This document shows positions 8,442 through 17,575 of a stretch of DNA of 30,068 bases, in pieces. Position 1 is the first letter of the stretch. Each line of letters starts with the position of its first letter. Below the pieces are notes generated by a model, which was not told the origin of the DNA, made no database searches, and worked only from the letters and a program-made list of their open reading frames with translations. Source of the DNA: JAAYZQ01 sp041300865 (lineage in GTDB: Bacteria; Chloroflexota; Anaerolineae; JAAYZQ01); NCBI GenBank assembly GCA_041300865.1, contig JBFYTF010000129.1:1-30068 (forward strand). Reading direction: 5' to 3'. The position numbers and the translations under genes were made by a program.

Positions 8442-9628
8442 GCACTCGAATTCAATCCTCAACCGGGGTGGAACCGGCAGTGGCGGACGGAGGCCACGAA
8501 GAAGACCGGCCTCTCATCCCGGTCTTCCGGCCGTGGTACGACAAGGCAGAGCTGAAAGCTGTCGAAGAAGTGTTTGAGAGCGGTTGGATCGGCTTGGGAC
8601 CAAAGACGACCGAGTTCGAACAGCGTTTCGCCCGCTACGTTGGGGTGCCCTACGCCGTCGCCCTCAACTCGGCCACGGCCGCCCTCCACCTGGCGCTGGC
8701 GGTTCTCAATGTCTCGGATGGAGAGGTCATCACCACACCCATGACCTTTGTCTCGACGAACCACGCCATCCTGTACAACAGCGCCGAGCCGGTCTTTGCC
8801 GACATCGAGCCCGATACCCTGAACATCGATCCCAGATCGATCGAGGCCAACCTGACGGATCGTACGCGGGCCATCATTGTCGTGCACTATGGCGGCCACG
8901 CCTGCGACATGGATGCCATCCTGGACCTGGCCGAAGACCGGGGCATCCCGGTCCTGGAGGACGTGGCTCACGGTGCGGGTGGGACGTACAAAGGGCGCAA
9001 GCTTGGCTCCCTAGGTACGCTCGGCTCCTTCAGCTTTCACGCTGTCAAGAACCTGGCCACGGGCGACGGCGGGATGCTGACCTTCTCGGATCCCGAGTAC
9101 GATGCCCGGCTCAGGCGGCTGCGTTGGGTAGGCATCGACAAGGACACATGGGATCGCTCGGAGGTCGACGAGAAGTACTCGTGGTACTACAGCGTCCAGG
9201 AGCTGGGCTGGAAGTATCACATGAACGACATCGCGGCCGCCATAGGCCTGGTGCAGCTCGAAAAGCTGGACCGCGCCAATGCCCGGCGGAGGGACATTGT
9301 CGCCTACTACAACGAGCGCTTTGCCGACGTGGACTGCCTGGAGACGCCGGTGGAAAAGAGCTATGCCCACAGCGCCGCTCACAACTATGTGATCAAGCTG
9401 GACCGGCGCGATCAGCTCATCGCGTATCTGCGCGATCGCAACATCTCCACGGGCGTGCATTATATGCCGAACCATCTGTACTCCATGTACCGTGGTTTCC
9501 GTGCCAATGTGCCTGTCACCGACCGGGTCTGGCAGAAACTGGTCACGCTGCCCCTCTACCCGGGCATGAGCGACTGGGACGTGGAGCGCGTGGTGCGGGG
9601 AGTGAAAAGCTTTTGCAGCAAAATCTAG
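8438..9628 (+). CDS. DegT/DnrJ/EryC1-family sugar aminotransferase (second copy)
   Basis: PLP-dependent aminotransferase, 396 residues, clearly different from the copy at 4044. PLP-binding K204 lies in SFHAVKNLATGDGG; other landmarks are IPVFRPWYDKAEL, SGWIGLGPKTTEFE, ALNSATAALHLAL, ITTPMTFVSTNHA and VLEDVAHGAGGTYKG. The start region resembles enzymes that make 4-amino-4,6-dideoxyhexoses (the ArnB/PglE/PseC type), but the position of amination is not proven. The GTG start at 8438 overlaps the polymerase stop by 4 nt, so translation is probably coupled. The hexapeptide acyltransferase 38 nt downstream may acylate the amino group. Confidence 0.92.
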   Translation: MSTRIQSSTGVEPAVADGGHEEDRPLIPVFRPWYDKAELKAVEEVFESGWIGLGPKTTEFEQRFARYVGVPYAVALNSATAALHLALAVLNVSDGEVITTPMTFVSTNHAILYNSAEPVFADIEPDTLNIDPRSIEANLTDRTRAIIVVHYGGHACDMDAILDLAEDRGIPVLEDVAHGAGGTYKGRKLGSLGTLGSFSFHAVKNLATGDGGMLTFSDPEYDARLRRLRWVGIDKDTWDRSEVDEKYSWYYSVQELGWKYHMNDIAAAIGLVQLEKLDRANARRRDIVAYYNERFADVDCLETPVEKSYAHSAAHNYVIKLDRRDQLIAYLRDRNISTGVHYMPNHLYSMYRGFRANVPVTDRVWQKLVTLPLYPGMSDWDVERVVRGVKSFCSKI

Positions 9629-9666
9629 CTGCGGGCGAACGGTCAGCACCGGGGAGAACAGGCTTA

Positions 9667-10302
9667 ATGCACACCTTAAACCGCCTGGTCCGCCGAGGTG
9701 GGTCGCTCGGCAGGCAAGCGCTTGTGAGCACGTCGCGCACCACGTTCCCGTGGCGCGCAGCGCTCGCCTACCGCCTGTGGGGACTGGAGGGTATCGACAA
9801 CCTTCTTCTGGGGTGCAGGTCGGAGGAGACGGCCTGGCTGCTGCGGCAGTTTGGGGCCGAGATCGGGGGAGGCTCGGACCTGCACGCCCCACTCATCGTG
9901 CACAACGCCCTGCAGAGCTACACCAACCTGCGTATCGGAGAGCGGTGCCACGTGGGCAAGGACGTATTCCTGGACCTGCGCGACCAGATCGAGATCGAGG
10001 ACCGGGTGACCATCTCTATGAGGGCCACCCTTCTCACCCACCTTGACGTCGGCCACAGCCCGCTGGGCAGCGGCAGCTTTGCGCCGCGCGAAGCCCCGGT
10101 GCGGATCCGCCGCGGAGCGTACCTCGGTGCCGGATGCACTATCCTGCACGGGGTCACCGTGGGCGAGTGTGCCGTGGTAGCGGCCGGGGCGGTCGTCACC
10201 GACGACGTGCCAGAATACGGCGTCGTCGCCGGTGTGCCGGCACGGGTCGTCAAGACGCTAGACCTCGACCAGGCAGCCTGCGGGGGGAACGGTACGGGAT
10301 GA
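9667..10302 (+). CDS. Hexapeptide-repeat O- or N-acetyltransferase
   Basis: A 211-residue acyltransferase. Its first 55 residues are basic and possibly membrane-associating. Left-handed beta-helix repeats follow (NLRIGERCHVGKDVFLDL, QIEIEDRVTISMRATLLTH, GAYLGAGCTILHGVTVGEC, AVVAAGAVVTDDVPEYGVVA) and the family ending GVPARVVKTL. The segment LLTHLDVGHSP probably holds the catalytic His. ATG 9667 follows GGGGAG about 10 nt upstream; the frame is open much further 5' but only as a shadow of the aminotransferase gene. It probably acetylates either the amino sugar from the preceding aminotransferase or a polymer hydroxyl. The stop overlaps the flippase start in ATGA. Confidence 0.88.
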   Translation: MHTLNRLVRRGGSLGRQALVSTSRTTFPWRAALAYRLWGLEGIDNLLLGCRSEETAWLLRQFGAEIGGGSDLHAPLIVHNALQSYTNLRIGERCHVGKDVFLDLRDQIEIEDRVTISMRATLLTHLDVGHSPLGSGSFAPREAPVRIRRGAYLGAGCTILHGVTVGECAVVAAGAVVTDDVPEYGVVAGVPARVVKTLDLDQAACGGNGTG

Positions 10303-11735
10303 ACAACGTCAGAACCATTGCGAAGAACACGACGGCGCTTCTCGTCGCCGAGGGCGTCTCCCAGGTCCTGCGCGTCATCTACTTTGCCGTCCTGGTGCGC
10401 TATGTCCAGGCCGAAGGGATGGGCAAGATATCGACGGCTCAGGCTCTGGTGACGATCCTGTTCGTGCTAGTCACCTTCGGTTTCGAGCAGCTCATGGTCC
10501 GCGACGTCGCCGGTGACAGGACAAGAACCGTGGCTTACGTGAGCAACGTGGCCTTCCTACGCCTGTTCCTGGCGGTCCCCTTCAGCCTGGCGATCTGGGT
10601 GCTCGTCCAGGCCTTTGACTACCCCGCTGACCTGGCAGTGATCACCTACATCTATGGCTTTGCCTTCCTGGTCAAGGCGTTTACTGACGTCGGCCTGGCC
10701 GTCTTCCAGGCTTACGAGGTCATGGAGTACAATCTCCTGACTCGCGTCATCCGCGACCTGGTCAACATGGGTTTGAGCCTGCTGGCCATCGCCTTGGGAT
10801 ACAGTCTGATCGTCATCGTTGGTGTCACTGCCCTGGCGAACGTGGTGGAGATGGTACTGACCTTTGCCCTGTTGCGGCGCCGCGGTGTTCCGCTCAAGTT
10901 TCGAGCGGACTTGCGGCTGGCAAAAAGGCTGCTCGTAATGGCCCTGCCCTTTGCTCTGGTATCTGTCTACCCCCTGGCCCACTCGCAGCTCAACACCCTC
11001 ATCCTGTCGGCGACGGGCACCGTCGAGGAGGTAGGCTGGTTCGCATCGCCCAGCATGCTGGTCGGCATGACCATGCTGATTCCGGCCGTGTTTATGCGGG
11101 CCGTGTTCCCGGTCTTTTCGCGCTACTCGGGCCGTTCTGAAGGTGCGCTTCAGGCCACCTACCAGAAGTCCTTCACCTATCTGCTGATCCTGGGACTCGC
11201 CGTTTCCGTCGGCACCTTCCTGACAGCTGACCGGCTGATCCCCCTCATCTTTGGCGAGGGCTTCGAGGAATCGGTGCCGGTCCTGCTGATCCTGGCCTGG
11301 CAGCCGGTGTTTGGCTTCGTGGGCCACGTCAACGGCAACCTGCTTGTTGCCACCGGCAGGGAAAGGTTCTTTACGGTGACGGAGGGCCTCTTTGCTGTGC
11401 TCTACGCGGCGTTGGGCTTGGTCCTGGTGCCGTTGCTGGGCATGGTCGGCGCGGCCATTGCCGTCGTGGTACCCACGGCCATCGGCTTTGTGTTCTACTC
11501 TGTCTACTGCCATCGCGTCCTGCGCCTCGCTTTGCCCTGGAAGAGGACCCTGGCGGCCACCGCTGCCGCACTGTTGATGGCCGCTGCCGTCTACTCCGCC
11601 CTGGAGTTCGACGTCAACCTGTTCGCCGTCGTGCTGCTGATCGCCCCGGTCGTTTATGCCGCGGCCCTGGCGCTGCTGGGCGTCCTCTCGCGGGAGGACG
11701 TGTCGCTGGTCAAGCAAGCGCTGAAACTACGCTGA
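10299..11735 (+). CDS. Wzx-type lipid-linked repeat-unit flippase
   Basis: A 478-residue integral membrane protein of the polysaccharide-transport branch of the MOP superfamily, with about 12-14 hydrophobic segments. Family features are the N-terminus NNVRTIAKNTTALLVAEGVSQ, GMGKISTAQALVTILFVLVTFGFEQLMVRDVA, and the second-half repeat with LIPLIFGEGFEESVPVLLILAWQP. It would move undecaprenyl-diphosphate-linked repeat units across the membrane for polymerisation. ATG 10299 overlaps the previous stop by 4 nt (ATGA), which fixes the start. Next to the polymerase and copolymerase it completes a Wzx/Wzy-dependent pathway. Confidence 0.92.
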   Translation: MNNVRTIAKNTTALLVAEGVSQVLRVIYFAVLVRYVQAEGMGKISTAQALVTILFVLVTFGFEQLMVRDVAGDRTRTVAYVSNVAFLRLFLAVPFSLAIWVLVQAFDYPADLAVITYIYGFAFLVKAFTDVGLAVFQAYEVMEYNLLTRVIRDLVNMGLSLLAIALGYSLIVIVGVTALANVVEMVLTFALLRRRGVPLKFRADLRLAKRLLVMALPFALVSVYPLAHSQLNTLILSATGTVEEVGWFASPSMLVGMTMLIPAVFMRAVFPVFSRYSGRSEGALQATYQKSFTYLLILGLAVSVGTFLTADRLIPLIFGEGFEESVPVLLILAWQPVFGFVGHVNGNLLVATGRERFFTVTEGLFAVLYAALGLVLVPLLGMVGAAIAVVVPTAIGFVFYSVYCHRVLRLALPWKRTLAATAAALLMAAAVYSALEFDVNLFAVVLLIAPVVYAAALALLGVLSREDVSLVKQALKLR

Positions 11736-11749
11736 TGGGAGAAACCACA

Positions 11750-12763
11750 ATGAACGCTGTAGCCCCCAAAGTCTGGGCCATCACCCTCAACTGGAACGGC
11801 AAGGAGGACACACTGGCCTGCCTGGCTTCGCTCCAGGACCTCGACTACCCAAACTACGAGATCGTCGTGGTGGACAACGGATCGAGCGACGGCTCGGTGG
11901 CAGCCATACGCGAGGCATTTCCCGACGTGAGCATCGTGGAGAACGTCGACAACCTGGGCTACGCCGACGGGTTCAATGCCGGGCTGCAGTTTGCCTACGA
12001 CCACGGGGGCGACTACTTCTTGATCCTCAACAACGATACCGTCGTCGATCCCAGGGCACTGACGGAGCTGGTGGGGGTAGCAGAGCAGGACGAGACCATA
12101 GGGTTCGTGTCGGGCAAGGTCTACTGGTACGACAAGCCAGGCACGCTCCAGACGGCCGGCCGTTACAACGATCCGATGATCCTGGCCGGCGGGCACGTCG
12201 GCGGCAACGAGAAGGACCGCGGCCAGTACGAGAACGTCGAGGACTATGACTTTGTCGACGACGTATACCTCTTGGTACGCCGCGCGGTCTATGAGCGGGT
12301 GGGAGGCTACGATCCCAACTTCTTTCTCTATTTTGAGGAGACTGACTGGTGCGCCCGCGTCCGGCGCGCAGGCTTTCGGATTGTCTATGCGCCGAAGGCC
12401 AAGATCTGGCACAAGGGAAACATTGGCGGTGCCAGCACGACATTGAGCCCAGAGCGGCACTACTTTCTGACGCGCAACCAGGTGATCTTTGTGGCGCGCA
12501 ATGCGTCCCGGGCACACCTGCGCCGCTACCTCCTCTGGTCGCTGCGGACCGAGGCGGTCGACGCCGCTCGGTACGTGAAACATGGCTATCTGAAGCACCC
12601 CCTGGCCCGCCTGCGGGGCCTGGGCTCGGGCTTGTGGTGGTGGTGGAAGAACCGCGGCGCCGTGTCTCACGGGGCGGGGAAGGGGTCCGAAGGTAGCAGA
12701 GCGGAGACGGTGACCGCAGGTACAGGGGCAGGGGCCACGCAGGGAGATGTCTATGGTCGCTAA
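11750..12763 (+). CDS. GT2-family glycosyltransferase (rhamnosyltransferase-like)
   Basis: A 337-residue inverting GT-A enzyme. Nucleotide-binding start WAITLNWNGKEDTLACL, then EIVVVDNGSSDGS, the metal-binding LILNNDTVVDP (DxD equivalent), the acceptor-side block YDPNFFLYFEETDWCARVRRAG and IWHKGNIGG. This is the WbbL/rhamnosyltransferase branch of GT2, but the donor sugar is not proven. ATG 11750 is preferred over ATG 11735: GGGAG at 11737-11741 sits 8 nt upstream of 11750 and the earlier ATG lies inside the previous stop. The last 35 residues are Gly/Ala-rich and disordered-looking. The gene overlaps the next by 11 nt. Confidence 0.9.
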   Translation: MNAVAPKVWAITLNWNGKEDTLACLASLQDLDYPNYEIVVVDNGSSDGSVAAIREAFPDVSIVENVDNLGYADGFNAGLQFAYDHGGDYFLILNNDTVVDPRALTELVGVAEQDETIGFVSGKVYWYDKPGTLQTAGRYNDPMILAGGHVGGNEKDRGQYENVEDYDFVDDVYLLVRRAVYERVGGYDPNFFLYFEETDWCARVRRAGFRIVYAPKAKIWHKGNIGGASTTLSPERHYFLTRNQVIFVARNASRAHLRRYLLWSLRTEAVDAARYVKHGYLKHPLARLRGLGSGLWWWWKNRGAVSHGAGKGSEGSRAETVTAGTGAGATQGDVYGR

Positions 12764-13976
12764 AGGTGCCTCCTCAAATGGGAACCGGGCAGAAAAGATC
12801 CTCTACATAGGCGGGTCGGACCTGATCCGCTCGCCAAACCATCGCGCCCACCACTTCATCAGGTTCCTGGAAAAGCACGCCGGGCGCGTAGACGTGGTCT
12901 CGCTGCGGCCCTTTTACGCGGGCCCCTACCCGGCCAGTCCGGTTTCGAAGCTTCGGCGGGGAATCCGCAGCTACTCGAGCGAGCCCGTTCAGGTCACCGA
13001 GACCCCGGCAGGCACAGAGTTCCGGGTTCACAAGCTGCCCAACCGCATGGATCCGCTGCTCCAGGACGTGTGGGCCTACTGGCACCTGGGTGAGCTGGCC
13101 CGGCGCCACTATGACGTCGGCATCTTTGGCAATCCCGACAACGCACTCCTGGCCTGGAGGCTGAAGAAGAGGGGCGTGGTTGACACCCTGGTTTACGACG
13201 ACTGGGACTATTTTGCCGGTTTTGACCGGCCCCTTTACTGGCGGTTACCCATGGCCTGGCGGGAGCGCTTCTCGGTGTCCATAGCTGACAAGGTCATCTC
13301 TGTCGGCAGCCTCCTCGCCGAACTGCGGCAGGAGCAGGGAGCCCGGGAGACGTTCGTCATACCGAACGGGGTGAACTATGAGGTCTTTGCCCGGGCCCAG
13401 GTAAAGAAACCTCATCCGCCCACGCTGGTTTACGCCGGCTCCATCGAGGAATGGGCCGGGCTGGATGTCTCCCTGGAGGGGTTTGCCCGGGTGCGAGACG
13501 AGATCCCCGCGGCCCGGTACCTCATCATCGGCCCCAACCAGAACGACTATGGCCGCGCACTGCGCGAGCAGGCGGAGCGGCTCCAGCTCGGCAGCAGCGT
13601 GCAGTTCCTGGGCTACCAGCCCTACGAGGAGCTGCCCGAGTTCCTGGCCGAGGCGGACATAGGCGTGGCGCTTTTCTGGCCGACCGAGCAGATGAAGTAC
13701 GCGTTTCACCTGAAAATCGTGGAGTATATGGCGGCCGGACTGGCAGTCGTCGGAACACGCGTGGGCGAGACGGAACGGATCATCGACCAGGCCGGCGCCG
13801 GGCGCGTGCTGGAATTCTCGGCCGAGGCCTTTGCCAGCGCGGTGCTGGAAATGCTGGGTGACGAGCAACTCATGGCGCAATATGCGGCGAGGGGCATCGA
13901 GTATGCCAGGCCGTATGACTGGAACCTGGTGTTTGCCGACCTGCACCACATCATTGGGCTGAAGAACGGACATTGA
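12753..13976 (+). CDS. GT4-family glycosyltransferase
   Basis: A 407-residue retaining GT-B enzyme. The C-terminal donor domain is clear: VIPNGVNYEVFAR, LVYAGSIEEWAGLDVSLEGF, LIIGPNQNDYG, VQFLGYQPYEELPEFLAEADIG and LKIVEYMAAGLAVVGTRVGE, the place where the family's nucleotide-sugar E-x7-E or K-x7-E motif falls. The N-terminal domain (ILYIGGSDLIRSPNHRAHHF) is the variable acceptor side. ATG 12753 is favoured over 12747 because AGGGAG at 12741-12746 gives a 6-nt spacing. The sugar donor and the linkage are unknown. Confidence 0.88.
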   Translation: MVAKGASSNGNRAEKILYIGGSDLIRSPNHRAHHFIRFLEKHAGRVDVVSLRPFYAGPYPASPVSKLRRGIRSYSSEPVQVTETPAGTEFRVHKLPNRMDPLLQDVWAYWHLGELARRHYDVGIFGNPDNALLAWRLKKRGVVDTLVYDDWDYFAGFDRPLYWRLPMAWRERFSVSIADKVISVGSLLAELRQEQGARETFVIPNGVNYEVFARAQVKKPHPPTLVYAGSIEEWAGLDVSLEGFARVRDEIPAARYLIIGPNQNDYGRALREQAERLQLGSSVQFLGYQPYEELPEFLAEADIGVALFWPTEQMKYAFHLKIVEYMAAGLAVVGTRVGETERIIDQAGAGRVLEFSAEAFASAVLEMLGDEQLMAQYAARGIEYARPYDWNLVFADLHHIIGLKNGH

Positions 13977-13984
13977 GAAGCGAG

Positions 13985-15199
13985 ATGCCAAACTTACACA
14001 TCGGACTCGTCGCCTCGGCTGACATCGAATCCATGCTTGACCTCGCCAATGTCCTACACGAAGCAGGGGTGAGAGTGACCGTCTACCTCTCCTACGCACG
14101 GGCGGCCAGGCTGCTGGCCTGGTCCGCTGCGCCTGGCGAGGCGCCGCACAGCGACCAAAAGGTCCAGGAACGCTTCTACGAACGCGATCTCTTGCCCCGG
14201 GCATGCAGCCTGCGCCTGATCCATTATCCTCGCCTGCGCGATCCACGCTCCCTGGGCGTGGTGCGGCGGGCCATCCGGACGATTCAGGCCGACGGCGTGG
14301 ACCTGGTGCACATCAGCATCGGGCCCACGGAGCTGTGGCTGGCGGTCATGGCCAACCTCGTACGCGACCTGCCGGTGGTGACAACCTACGCACAGCCGAA
14401 GCCGAACGTGGGCGAAAACCGGCCGGCGTGGCTAGACCTGGCTATCAACCGCCTCATCGCCCGCGGCTCGGACGTGTTGGCAGTGACGCTGCAAAGCATG
14501 CTGCCCTATATTCAGAAAACGTACGGCATCCATGCCGAGCACACGGCATTTGTGCCCCTCTGCCCGCGCATCACCGCCGTCCGCTGGGCGGGCGAGCCGG
14601 TGCCCGAAGAGCCAGGCACGGTCCTCTTTTTCGGCGGCGCCCGGAAGCACAAAGGGCTGGAATACCTGGTGCGCGCCCAACCCCTGGTCAACAGCGAAGT
14701 ACCGGACGCCCGCTTTCTCATCGCCTCCCACGGCAACGACCTGGATCGCTGCCTGGAGTTGATCGAGCAGCCGGAGAGGTTCGAGGTCCATCGCGGTTTC
14801 GTGCCCGGCGACCAGATGCCCACCTTTTACCAGCGTGCCAGCCTCGTTGCCCTGCCCTATATTTCGGCCGGGCCCAGCGGCGTGCTCCTCGACGCTTACG
14901 GTTTTGGCAAGCCGGTCGTCGCCTCGGACGTGGGTGGGCTGCCAGAGTACGTCCAGGACGGGGTTACGGGGGTTCTGGTACCGCCGGCTGACGAACGCGA
15001 GCTGGCAGCGGGCATCATCCACCTCCTGTCCGACGACGAGCTGCGCCACAGAATGGGCGACAACGCCAAACGCTGGATCGCGGAGCTGAAGCAGTCCATC
15101 GCTGCGCGTTGGCTGGAGGTCTACGGGCAGGCGATTTCCTTTCGTTCCAGCAGCGCCCGCCGAACACATCTCGCCCCAGTGGAGGAACCGGAACCATGA
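13985..15199 (+). CDS. GT4-family glycosyltransferase
   Basis: A 404-residue GT-B enzyme. N-terminal Rossmann start LHIGLVASADIESMLDLANVLHEAGVR, then in the donor domain TVLFFGGARKHKGLEYLVRA, FLIASHGNDLDRCLELIEQ, VHRGFVPGDQMPTFYQRASL and PSGVLLDAYGFGKPVVASDVGG with the following VTGVLVPPADERELA. The open frame starts earlier at TTG 13973, but ATG 13985 is the natural start, 8 nt after the previous stop, with a weak purine-rich ribosome site. The final 20 residues look unstructured. The stop overlaps the next start in ATGA. Confidence 0.88.
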   Translation: MPNLHIGLVASADIESMLDLANVLHEAGVRVTVYLSYARAARLLAWSAAPGEAPHSDQKVQERFYERDLLPRACSLRLIHYPRLRDPRSLGVVRRAIRTIQADGVDLVHISIGPTELWLAVMANLVRDLPVVTTYAQPKPNVGENRPAWLDLAINRLIARGSDVLAVTLQSMLPYIQKTYGIHAEHTAFVPLCPRITAVRWAGEPVPEEPGTVLFFGGARKHKGLEYLVRAQPLVNSEVPDARFLIASHGNDLDRCLELIEQPERFEVHRGFVPGDQMPTFYQRASLVALPYISAGPSGVLLDAYGFGKPVVASDVGGLPEYVQDGVTGVLVPPADERELAAGIIHLLSDDELRHRMGDNAKRWIAELKQSIAARWLEVYGQAISFRSSSARRTHLAPVEEPEP

Positions 15200-16281
15200 C
15201 AGACAAGACGCAGAACCTTTCGCGTCCCGGAGGCAAGGCGAAGCGCGCCCCGCGCCTGGCACTCGTGGGCTGCGGTGCCATAGCCGAGCAGTACTACCTG
15301 CCGGCCCTCACGCGCCGCCCTGACGTGCTTTCCCAGCTGATCCTCGTAGACCGGGACCGGGCGCGGGCCGAGCACCTAGCGAAGCAGTTCGGGGTGCAAA
15401 GGACGAGCACCGAGTACGCGGACATCATCCCTGAGGTGGACGGTGCAGTCCTCGCCACGCCGACACACCTGCATCACCCCATGGCCATGCAGCTCCTGGC
15501 GCAGGGCGTCCACGTCTTGGCCGAAAAGCCGCTGGCGGAAAACGCGGAGAAGGCCAGGGAGATGGTTGATCTGGCTGAGGGCAGGGGTCTGATCCTGGCC
15601 GGGAACTACCAGCGGCGGCTGTTTCCTCCCCTGGTCAAGGTGAAGGAGCTGTTGGATAGCGGCGCACTCGGCGACCTGCGCTCGATCCGCTACCTCGTGG
15701 GCGAGTTGTTTGATTGGGAAGCCGTCACCGGCTTTCGCTTTAGCGTGGGGACCACAGCCGGCGGCGTGCTGCGCGACCGCGGGGCACACGTCATGTACGT
15801 CCTCTGCTGGTGGCTGGGCGGCAAACCGGCGCTCGTCGCGTCGCAGAACGACGCGTTGGGTGGGCCCGAAGCCGTGGCCGACGTGCGCTTTGAGCACAAG
15901 GGCTGCCATGGAGAGGTCAAGCTGAGCTGGCTCAGCAAGTTCACGCCCCGCTTCGAGGTTACGGGCGAGAAGGCCCGCGTCGAGGGCGGCATCTATGACA
16001 CCGACAGCGTCCTGCTGACAACGAGCGCGGGGCAGAAAAAGCGGCTGAAGCTGCCCGCTTCGCCGCGCTCCTACCACGACATCGCCTATGGCATGGTCGG
16101 CAACTTTATCGACGCCATGGAAGGCAGTGTGCCGCCATTGGTTTCGGGCCGCGACGCCCTGCCCTCCATCGAGCTTATCGACGAGTGCTACCGGGCGGCC
16201 ACCCCGTTCGAGATGCCGTGGTACGACGTTCTGCGGGCTCCCGAAACGCAGCCCGTTCCGGAGGTGGTGTATGGCCGCTAA
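15196..16281 (+). CDS. Gfo/Idh/MocA-family oxidoreductase (second copy)
   Basis: A 361-residue NAD(P)-binding oxidoreductase. Rossmann motif LALVGCGAIAEQYYLPAL, the EKP motif in VLAEKPLAENAEKA, and DRGAHVMYVLCWWLGG in the substrate domain. It diverges widely from the copy at 2176 (different substrate-binding region) and is followed at once by an NAD-dependent epimerase, suggesting a separate sugar modification. The ATGA overlap with the previous gene fixes ATG 15196. The frame is open further upstream only within the preceding glycosyltransferase. Confidence 0.87.
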   Translation: MTDKTQNLSRPGGKAKRAPRLALVGCGAIAEQYYLPALTRRPDVLSQLILVDRDRARAEHLAKQFGVQRTSTEYADIIPEVDGAVLATPTHLHHPMAMQLLAQGVHVLAEKPLAENAEKAREMVDLAEGRGLILAGNYQRRLFPPLVKVKELLDSGALGDLRSIRYLVGELFDWEAVTGFRFSVGTTAGGVLRDRGAHVMYVLCWWLGGKPALVASQNDALGGPEAVADVRFEHKGCHGEVKLSWLSKFTPRFEVTGEKARVEGGIYDTDSVLLTTSAGQKKRLKLPASPRSYHDIAYGMVGNFIDAMEGSVPPLVSGRDALPSIELIDECYRAATPFEMPWYDVLRAPETQPVPEVVYGR

Positions 16282-17575
16282 CGAGACCTTCCTGATCACC
16301 GGGGCGAGTGGCTTCATTGGTGGTTGGCTGGCCGAGACGCTGCACATACAGGGCGGCGTGGAGGTCCGGGCCGGCATGCGCCGCTGGTCCAAAGCGGTCC
16401 GGTTGGCGCGCTTTGGGCTGGAGCCGGTCCTCCTGGACGTTATGAAGCCGGAGCAGATCGCCGCGGCGATGAACGGGGCGGGCTCTTACGGCCCGGGAGG
16501 ACTGCGGGTGATCCACACGGCCTACGGTTCGGCACGCGTCACCGTCGAAGGCACGCGCAACGTGCTAGAGGCAGCTCTGCAAGCAGGCGCGGCGCGTGTC
16601 GTATATATCAGCACCACGGAGGTGTACGGCACGCCGTTAGGAGAGGTCGACGAGACCTACCCCCTGGAGCCGACGGGCAGCGAATACGGCGACTCGAAAA
16701 TCGAGGCCGAGCGGCTTTGCTGGGAGTATGGCGTGAAAGGTCTGCCCGTCACTGTGGTCCGGCCGACGATTGTCTACGGCCCGTTTGGACGCACCTGGAC
16801 GGTAGAGATGGCGGCCAAGCTCCAGTCGGGGAAATGGGGAGTCTTTGAGGGCTACGGTGGGGGCCTCTGCAACCTGGTCTATGTCTCGGACCTGGTGGAC
16901 GGTATCCTGCTGGCCTCCCGGCACCCAGCGGCGGTGGGCGAGGCCTTTAACGTGAGCGGCCCGGAACCCATCACCTGGAACAACTACTTTGCCAGGTTTA
17001 ACGCGGCTATGGGGCTGCCCGCCCTCGAGCACGTCCAGCCCAACAGGATGCGGCTGCGGGCTACCCTCATGAGCCCGGTGCGGAGCGCGGCACGGATGGC
17101 ACAAAAGCGCTTCGACAAACCCCTGCGCCGGTTGGCGGCCAAGTTCCGGCCCGCCAAGCAGGCCATGCTTTCGGCCGAGAAGTCGATCCGCAGCACCCCG
17201 CGTTTCGAGGATCTGGAGCTATACAACCGCGACGCGCTGTACTCGACGCGGAAGGCACAAGAGCTGCTGGGCTACCAGCCGCGCTTTGACGTCGACCCCG
17301 GCCTACTTCTGACGGTCGCCTGGCTCCGGAACGTCGGTCTGGTGCCTCCAGCAGGTGACGTCGCCTCCACGAACGAGGCTCCCCCGCAGCGAGCGCCAGA
17401 AGTCGTCCACCACGGCGAGCAGCAAGCACGGCGGGGCGAGGGATTCGTGCCGCAGGAAGAGGAGCTTGTCCACGAAGGTGCGGGGCTTTTGCGCGAAGAC
17501 GAGAGCCGGGCCCCGCAGAGCGACCGCCCCGGCCGGGGCGGGGTGGAGGCCCAGGACGGCGGAGGTCAGGTATGA
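16271..17575 (+). CDS. Extended SDR NAD-dependent sugar epimerase/dehydratase
   Basis: A 434-residue extended short-chain dehydrogenase. The NAD-binding motif TGASGFIGG is at 10-18 and the catalytic pair is Y139-x3-K143 (SEYGDSKIEAE), preceded by VYISTTEVYG and followed by VVRPTIVYGPFGRTW. It probably epimerises or dehydrates a nucleotide sugar. The enzyme fold seems to end near residue 355; the last 75-80 residues are Glu/Gln/Arg/Gly-rich with no hydrophobic core, apparently disordered. The start overlaps the previous gene by 11 nt. The Ser/Thr of the catalytic triad is probably in ISTTEVYG. Confidence 0.85.
   Translation: MAANETFLITGASGFIGGWLAETLHIQGGVEVRAGMRRWSKAVRLARFGLEPVLLDVMKPEQIAAAMNGAGSYGPGGLRVIHTAYGSARVTVEGTRNVLEAALQAGAARVVYISTTEVYGTPLGEVDETYPLEPTGSEYGDSKIEAERLCWEYGVKGLPVTVVRPTIVYGPFGRTWTVEMAAKLQSGKWGVFEGYGGGLCNLVYVSDLVDGILLASRHPAAVGEAFNVSGPEPITWNNYFARFNAAMGLPALEHVQPNRMRLRATLMSPVRSAARMAQKRFDKPLRRLAAKFRPAKQAMLSAEKSIRSTPRFEDLELYNRDALYSTRKAQELLGYQPRFDVDPGLLLTVAWLRNVGLVPPAGDVASTNEAPPQRAPEVVHHGEQQARRGEGFVPQEEELVHEGAGLLREDESRAPQSDRPGRGGVEAQDGGGQV

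Noticed and set aside
8584..9666. 5' extension of the hexapeptide transferase frame
   Set aside because: It lies entirely within the second aminotransferase gene in another frame; the fold begins after ATG 9667, which has a ribosome site.
10557..11717. 386-codon minus-strand frame opposite the flippase
   Set aside because: Gln/Asp/His/Arg-rich composition typical of antisense to a membrane protein gene; no motif.
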